Shown piece by piece: positions 6,684-9,482 of a stretch of 9,482 nt of DNA. Position numbers and translations under genes: made by a program. The stretch is from Planctomycetota bacterium. Lineage in GTDB: Bacteria > Planctomycetota > GCA-002687715. The notes below the pieces were generated by a model. That model was not told the DNA's origin, made no database searches, and saw only the letters and a program-made list of their open reading frames with translations. The stretch covers positions 1 to 9,482 of the forward strand of contig JABSRK010000129.1 of assembly GCA_013213915.1 (NCBI GenBank), read 5' to 3'. Each line of letters opens with the position of its first letter. Positions within the stretch are counted from its first letter, which is position 1.

Positions 6684-7091
6684 ATGCCGCCCATGTCACG
6701 CTTCATACCCATCGTCGCGCTCCTCCTCGCCGGATGCGCTGGAACCGGCGCTACGCACCGCCAGGCCGAAGGCGCCTTGGGTCCCTATTCCGCCTCGGTC
6801 ACGGCCGGAAGCCTCTGCTTTGTCTCCGGCCAGATCGCGCCGGACCCCGACTTCGCGAAGGAAGCCGAAGGCGCCCTCCGCAAGGTGGAGGCGGAGCTCG
6901 AGCGCTGCGGGCTGGGTCTCGGGCATATCGTCAGCGCCACGGTCTACCTCACGGACATGAACCTCTACGGCGCGTTCAACGAGGTCTACGCGCGCGTGCT
7001 GCCCGCCCCGTACCCGGCCCGCGCGTGCGTCGCCGCCGCCGCCCTCCCTGGTGGTGCGCGGGTCGAGGTCCAGGTCATCGCGGCGCGGTAG
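6684..7091 (+). CDS. Lipoprotein RidA/YjgF family protein
   Basis: A 135-residue protein with a RidA domain behind a lipoprotein signal. RidA proteins hydrolyse reactive enamines/imines made by PLP enzymes and are normally cytoplasmic. Here residues 1-17 form a hydrophobic leader ending in the lipobox LAGC (Cys18), so an envelope-anchored form is predicted. Alanine at +2 would favour the outer membrane under E. coli rules. The RidA core begins at GPYS (33-36) and continues with FVSGQIAPD (46-54), TVYLTDMN (86-93) and PARAC (111-115). By alignment with Salmonella RidA, Arg113 matches Arg105 and Glu128 matches Glu120, so both key residues are kept; the glutamate two residues later is Gln130. 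Met4 (base 6693) is an equally good start, as neither ATG has a clear Shine-Dalgarno. It lies 33 bp after the lectin. Some RidA subfamilies lack deaminase activity, so the substrate is open. Confidence 0.9.
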   Translation: MPPMSRFIPIVALLLAGCAGTGATHRQAEGALGPYSASVTAGSLCFVSGQIAPDPDFAKEAEGALRKVEAELERCGLGLGHIVSATVYLTDMNLYGAFNEVYARVLPAPYPARACVAAAALPGGARVEVQVIAAR

Positions 7092-7100
7092 ACTCGGCTC

Positions 7101-7562
7101 GTGAACAAGGCCTTCGTCAAGGAAGACGACGACAGGGAGCCGCGGTGCCCCCAGCCCGAAGGCTGCGGTGGTCCTGGCGTCGCCGTGCCTCCCGATACCG
7201 TTGCCGCCCAGGCCCCGGAGACCGCCGTGGCGGCGCTGTCCGACGATGTCCTCTACTGCCTCGACCCTGCATGCGAAGTCGGCTACTTCGATCCGTGGGG
7301 CGCGACCATACCGGCCACCGCCCTCGCGTCCCTGTCGTGGCCCAAGGACCCGAATGCGCCCCTGTGCCCGTGCTTCGGGATGACCAGGGAAGACGTCATC
7401 GAGGATGCCGAGCGCAAGGACCCGTCGCGGCTGCGTGAGCTCATCGCAAAGTCCGAAGGTCCCGACGCTTCCTGCACGACCCGGACGCCTGACGGACGCT
7501 GCTGTGTCACCGAAGCGCGGCGCCTTTACCTACGCCACCTGCAACCGGATCCCGAGGAGTGA
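7101..7562 (+). CDS. Small cysteine-rich protein resembling the CopZ Zn/[2Fe-2S]-binding domain
   Basis: 153 residues from a GTG start, with nine cysteines in a recognisable order: Cys16 and Cys22; Cys53 and Cys58 in LYCLDPACEVGYF; Cys89 and Cys91 in LCPCFGMT; Cys125; and Cys134-Cys135 in PDGRCC. This order (C-x4-C with VxYF, then CxC-F/N-x-x-T, then C followed by NP/PDG-x-CC) matches the N-terminal domain of Archaeoglobus fulgidus CopZ, which binds one zinc and one [2Fe-2S] cluster. CxC plus the last cysteines are the likely cluster ligands and the first two pairs the likely zinc site. The HMA copper-binding domain that follows in CopZ is absent: the protein stops 18 residues after the CC pair. 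There is no signal peptide, so it is probably cytoplasmic. The GTG lies 9 bp past the RidA stop, in the same frame, without a clear Shine-Dalgarno. A long spacer (about 24-48) separates the first cysteines from the rest. Function is unknown; metal handling or redox sensing is inference. Confidence 0.8.
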   Translation: MNKAFVKEDDDREPRCPQPEGCGGPGVAVPPDTVAAQAPETAVAALSDDVLYCLDPACEVGYFDPWGATIPATALASLSWPKDPNAPLCPCFGMTREDVIEDAERKDPSRLRELIAKSEGPDASCTTRTPDGRCCVTEARRLYLRHLQPDPEE

Positions 7563-7573
7563 GCGGCGGAGAC

Positions 7574-7594
7574 GGCGGCCCGCGAGGGGCCGCC
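7574..7594. terminator. GC hairpin between convergent genes, possible bidirectional terminator
   Basis: GGCGGCCC (7574-7581) and GGGCCGCC (7587-7594) form a perfect 8-bp stem around GCGAG. It sits 12 bases after the stop of the CopZ-like gene and 8 bases beyond the stop of the convergent amidohydrolase. Neither side has a T run, so it would be an imperfect intrinsic terminator or an RNA-stabilising 3' structure. Position between two converging genes is the main argument. Confidence 0.55.
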
Positions 7595-7601
7595 ATCGAC
7601 G

Positions 7602-9158
7602 TCACTTGCCGTCGCCGTCGTTGGCCGGCTTATCCGCCGCCGCCCGTTGCTTCTTCTGCTCGACGACCATGGCGCGGACGTCGGCCAGCAGTTTGTGGGC
7701 GTCGTAGACAACCCCGTCCTTCACCGTCCAACGGACTCCACCCTTGCGCTGCGGCTCGCCCGTCTCCTCGTTGAGCCGCAGGACGCCGGTACCGAAGAGG
7801 GTCTTGAAGTCCGCGAGGGGGTTCTCAGGGCAGATGATGAGGTCGGCCAGCATCCCGCGCTTGACGACGCCGAATTCGATCGGCTTGCCCTTGGGGTCCA
7901 TCAGGGTCTGGGCGCCGTTCCGGGTAGCGCACTGGACGACCTCGAGGGGATGCAGGCCCGCCTCCTGGAGCATCTCCAACTCCTCGATGTAGCTGAAGCC
8001 CCAGATGTCGTAGATGAACCCGGGATCCGACCCCGTGGTGATGCGCCCCCCCATCTTCTTGTAGTCGTTGATGAGTCGCATCCAGACCCGGTAGAAGTTC
8101 TTCCAGGCGATCTCGTCAGCGGTGCTCCACCTGAAAAAGTAGGAGCCGTGGGAACGCTTCGACGGCGTGAAGAAGTCCCACATCGACGGCAACGTGTACT
8201 CCGCGTGCCACTCGGCAGCGCGGTTCCGCATGACGTCCCTGTTCGCGGAGTAGATCGTCATCGTCGGGTCGAAGACGGTTCCGAGGGCGAGCTGCTCCTT
8301 CAGGTACGCGTTCCACTCGGGGCTGCCCGGCGGGTGGATCTTGTCCCACAGCCGCGCGACCTGGGAGAACCGGTCGTACTCGTTGCCATGGTTGTGATCG
8401 ACGGGCCACGGCTGGATCTGGTAGTCCTTGAGCAGCGCCTCGAAGTGGCCGTAGTAGTGGGTGACGCTGTCGAGACCGAGGCGCGCCGCGTCGATGGCAT
8501 TCATCTGGGCGACACCGTCCTGCCCCAGATGGGCGACGGTCCCCAGTCCGTGCTTGTGGGCCTCGTCGATCACCGCCTCCATGACCGCCGGCTCGTACGC
8601 ACCCAGCTTGAGCCCGTCGATACCTTTCGCCGCCATCTCCCGGACCCACTTGCGCGCCGCCTCCGGGTCATGAACACGCGGGCGCTGGTAGTTGAAGATC
8701 CGCGGCGCGACGATCTCGTTCTTGTCAGATCGGGCGCGCTCGTTCTCGACCCACTCGTGACTTCCGAGGGACACACCGCGCACCGTCGTGACGCCGTGCG
8801 CGAGCCACAGCTTGTAGCAGTACTCGACGTTGGGAGCCTTCCGGCTCCCTCCCGTATGCGCGTGCATGTCGACGAACCCGGGCAGGATGTACATCCCCCG
8901 CGCGTCGATGGTCTTGTCCGGCTTCGGCACGGCGCCGCGGCCGATAGACGTGATCCGGTTCCCCGAGATCACAATGTTGACGGGGCCGCGGGGCGGGCCG
9001 CCGGTCCCGTCGATCAGGGTCGCGCCGCGGATCACCATCCGCTTGAACGGCCCCTCCCCCTCATCCGGTCGACGATCGGGGCAGGGCTTGGCGCCTTGCG
9101 CGCAGACTGTGGCCGCCAGGAACACATAGACGACGAGACGAGGCAGTCGGGACAACAT
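7602..9158 (-). CDS. Exported metal-dependent amidohydrolase
   Basis: 518 residues of the amidohydrolase superfamily (imidazolonepropionase/prolidase-like branch, TIM barrel with binuclear metal site). Residues 1-20 form a signal peptide (cleavage near VCA/QG), so it is predicted to work outside the cytoplasm. The N-terminal beta-sandwich holds IRGATLIDGTGGPP (43-56) and ITSIG. Metal ligands are in place: His99 and His101 in DMHAHT, Lys184 in GLKLG (candidate carboxylated lysine), His210 in VAHLG, His234 in VTHYYGH and Asp378 in TTGSDPG. ATRNGAQTLM (411-420) and GMLADLII (435-442) are the usual C-terminal signatures. A region of about 80 residues between the His234 strand and the TIYSANRD segment is longer than in minimal members. 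The tail (about 500-518) is charged and Lys/Ala/Asp-rich. Relatives cleave dipeptides, cyclic amides or xenobiotics; the substrate is not readable here. The start is fixed by GGAGGA 5 bases upstream. It follows the HEAT-like gene by 33 bp. Confidence 0.93.
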   Translation of the reverse strand: MLSRLPRLVVYVFLAATVCAQGAKPCPDRRPDEGEGPFKRMVIRGATLIDGTGGPPRGPVNIVISGNRITSIGRGAVPKPDKTIDARGMYILPGFVDMHAHTGGSRKAPNVEYCYKLWLAHGVTTVRGVSLGSHEWVENERARSDKNEIVAPRIFNYQRPRVHDPEAARKWVREMAAKGIDGLKLGAYEPAVMEAVIDEAHKHGLGTVAHLGQDGVAQMNAIDAARLGLDSVTHYYGHFEALLKDYQIQPWPVDHNHGNEYDRFSQVARLWDKIHPPGSPEWNAYLKEQLALGTVFDPTMTIYSANRDVMRNRAAEWHAEYTLPSMWDFFTPSKRSHGSYFFRWSTADEIAWKNFYRVWMRLINDYKKMGGRITTGSDPGFIYDIWGFSYIEELEMLQEAGLHPLEVVQCATRNGAQTLMDPKGKPIEFGVVKRGMLADLIICPENPLADFKTLFGTGVLRLNEETGEPQRKGGVRWTVKDGVVYDAHKLLADVRAMVVEQKKQRAAADKPANDGDGK

Positions 9159-9163
9159 CGCGG

Positions 9164-9169
9164 TCCTCC
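9164..9169 (-). promoter_or_regulatory. Strong Shine-Dalgarno of the amidohydrolase
   Basis: On the minus strand GGAGGA lies 5 bases before the ATG at 9158-9156. It is the best Shine-Dalgarno in the window and fixes the start immediately before the signal peptide. Confidence 0.8.
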
Positions 9170-9191
9170 GTCGAAGGGTAAGGGTGCGATC

Positions 9192-9482
9192 TTAGCGCGC
9201 CCCCCCGACCCCGTCACCGACGACTCCCGCGCCCTGACTAACGGGGGCCGAACCCGGAGATCCCAAAGCCGCGAGGGTGCGGCATGCGATCTCCCGGACG
9301 ACCGCGTCTTGGTGATCGAGGACATGGTGGATGTCAGAGAGGAACGCGTCCCGGAAGAGCCGGTGCTGCGTCAGACTTCTCAGCGTGGCGGAGACCACAT
9401 GCGGATCTGCCGACTCGAGCAATTGGAGATCGTCATGGATGCGATCCGCTCGCCATTCTCGTTCTCCCACGTACCACGAACG
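9192..9482 (-). CDS. C-terminal part of a HEAT-repeat-like protein, 5' end outside the window
   Basis: The minus-strand frame is open from the right edge to the TAA at 9194-9192, 96 residues. A GTG at 9470 exists, but the reading continues upstream through RSWY without a stop, so a partial gene is more likely than a 92-residue one. Residues show two helical-repeat-like units with HEAT character: LLESADPHVVSATLRSL and VLDHQDAVVREIACRTLAALG, each with a DP/D-AVV turn between amphipathic helices. The last ~20 residues are Gly/Ser/Val-rich and low-complexity. HEAT repeats are protein-binding scaffolds and say nothing of the specific role. The gene is co-directional with the amidohydrolase and 33 bp upstream of it, so they may share a transcript. 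The call rests on repeat pattern only; a spurious GC-rich reading remains possible. Confidence 0.55.
   Translation of the reverse strand, partial: RSWYVGEREWRADRIHDDLQLLESADPHVVSATLRSLTQHRLFRDAFLSDIHHVLDHQDAVVREIACRTLAALGSPGSAPVSQGAGVVGDGVGGAR

Overview
The window reads as bacterial chromosome, GC-rich, with dense and mostly co-directional genes. Planctomycetota is my best guess at the source. The reasons are several exported proteins with short signal peptides and charged tails, and a lectin whose C-terminal ~125 residues resemble a domain I recall ending many secreted planctomycete proteins. This is a family-level inference, not a sequence match. I see no RNA gene, CRISPR array, transposase or phage gene.

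Plus-strand block (1-7562), six genes: (1) the 3' part of a tail-specific C-terminal processing protease (Prc/Tsp, S41) with PDZ, Ser-Lys catalytic site and C-terminal domain; (2) an aldo/keto reductase with an intact catalytic tetrad; (3) a 961-residue exported S9-family serine peptidase, closest to the S9D glutamyl endopeptidases, with an Asp/Lys-rich repeat linker, an RG-rich segment and a C-terminal KGKANA repeat tail; (4) an exported protein with two F-type (fucolectin) domains and the planctomycete-style C-terminal domain; (5) a RidA/YjgF domain carrying a lipoprotein signal; (6) a small nine-cysteine protein resembling the Zn/[2Fe-2S] domain of CopZ copper chaperones. Gaps are 9 to 33 bp except for 130 bp before gene 3, so genes 1-2 and genes 3-6 are possible transcription units.

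Minus-strand block (9482-7602): the C-terminal end of a HEAT-repeat-like protein runs in from the right edge. It is followed after 33 bp by an exported metal-dependent amidohydrolase with a strong Shine-Dalgarno. The two blocks converge on a perfect GC hairpin at 7574-7594.

Overall the region looks like a cell-envelope or extracellular protein turnover neighbourhood: a tail-specific protease, an exported endopeptidase, a putative fucose-binding lectin, a lipoprotein RidA and an exported amidohydrolase. The most unusual items are the tandem F-type lectin with exact eel-agglutinin motif spacing next to the repeat-tailed S9D peptidase, the lipid-anchored RidA, and the CopZ-like metal domain standing alone in the same frame only three sense codons after the RidA stop. 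I found no clear evidence of a wholly new multi-gene system.
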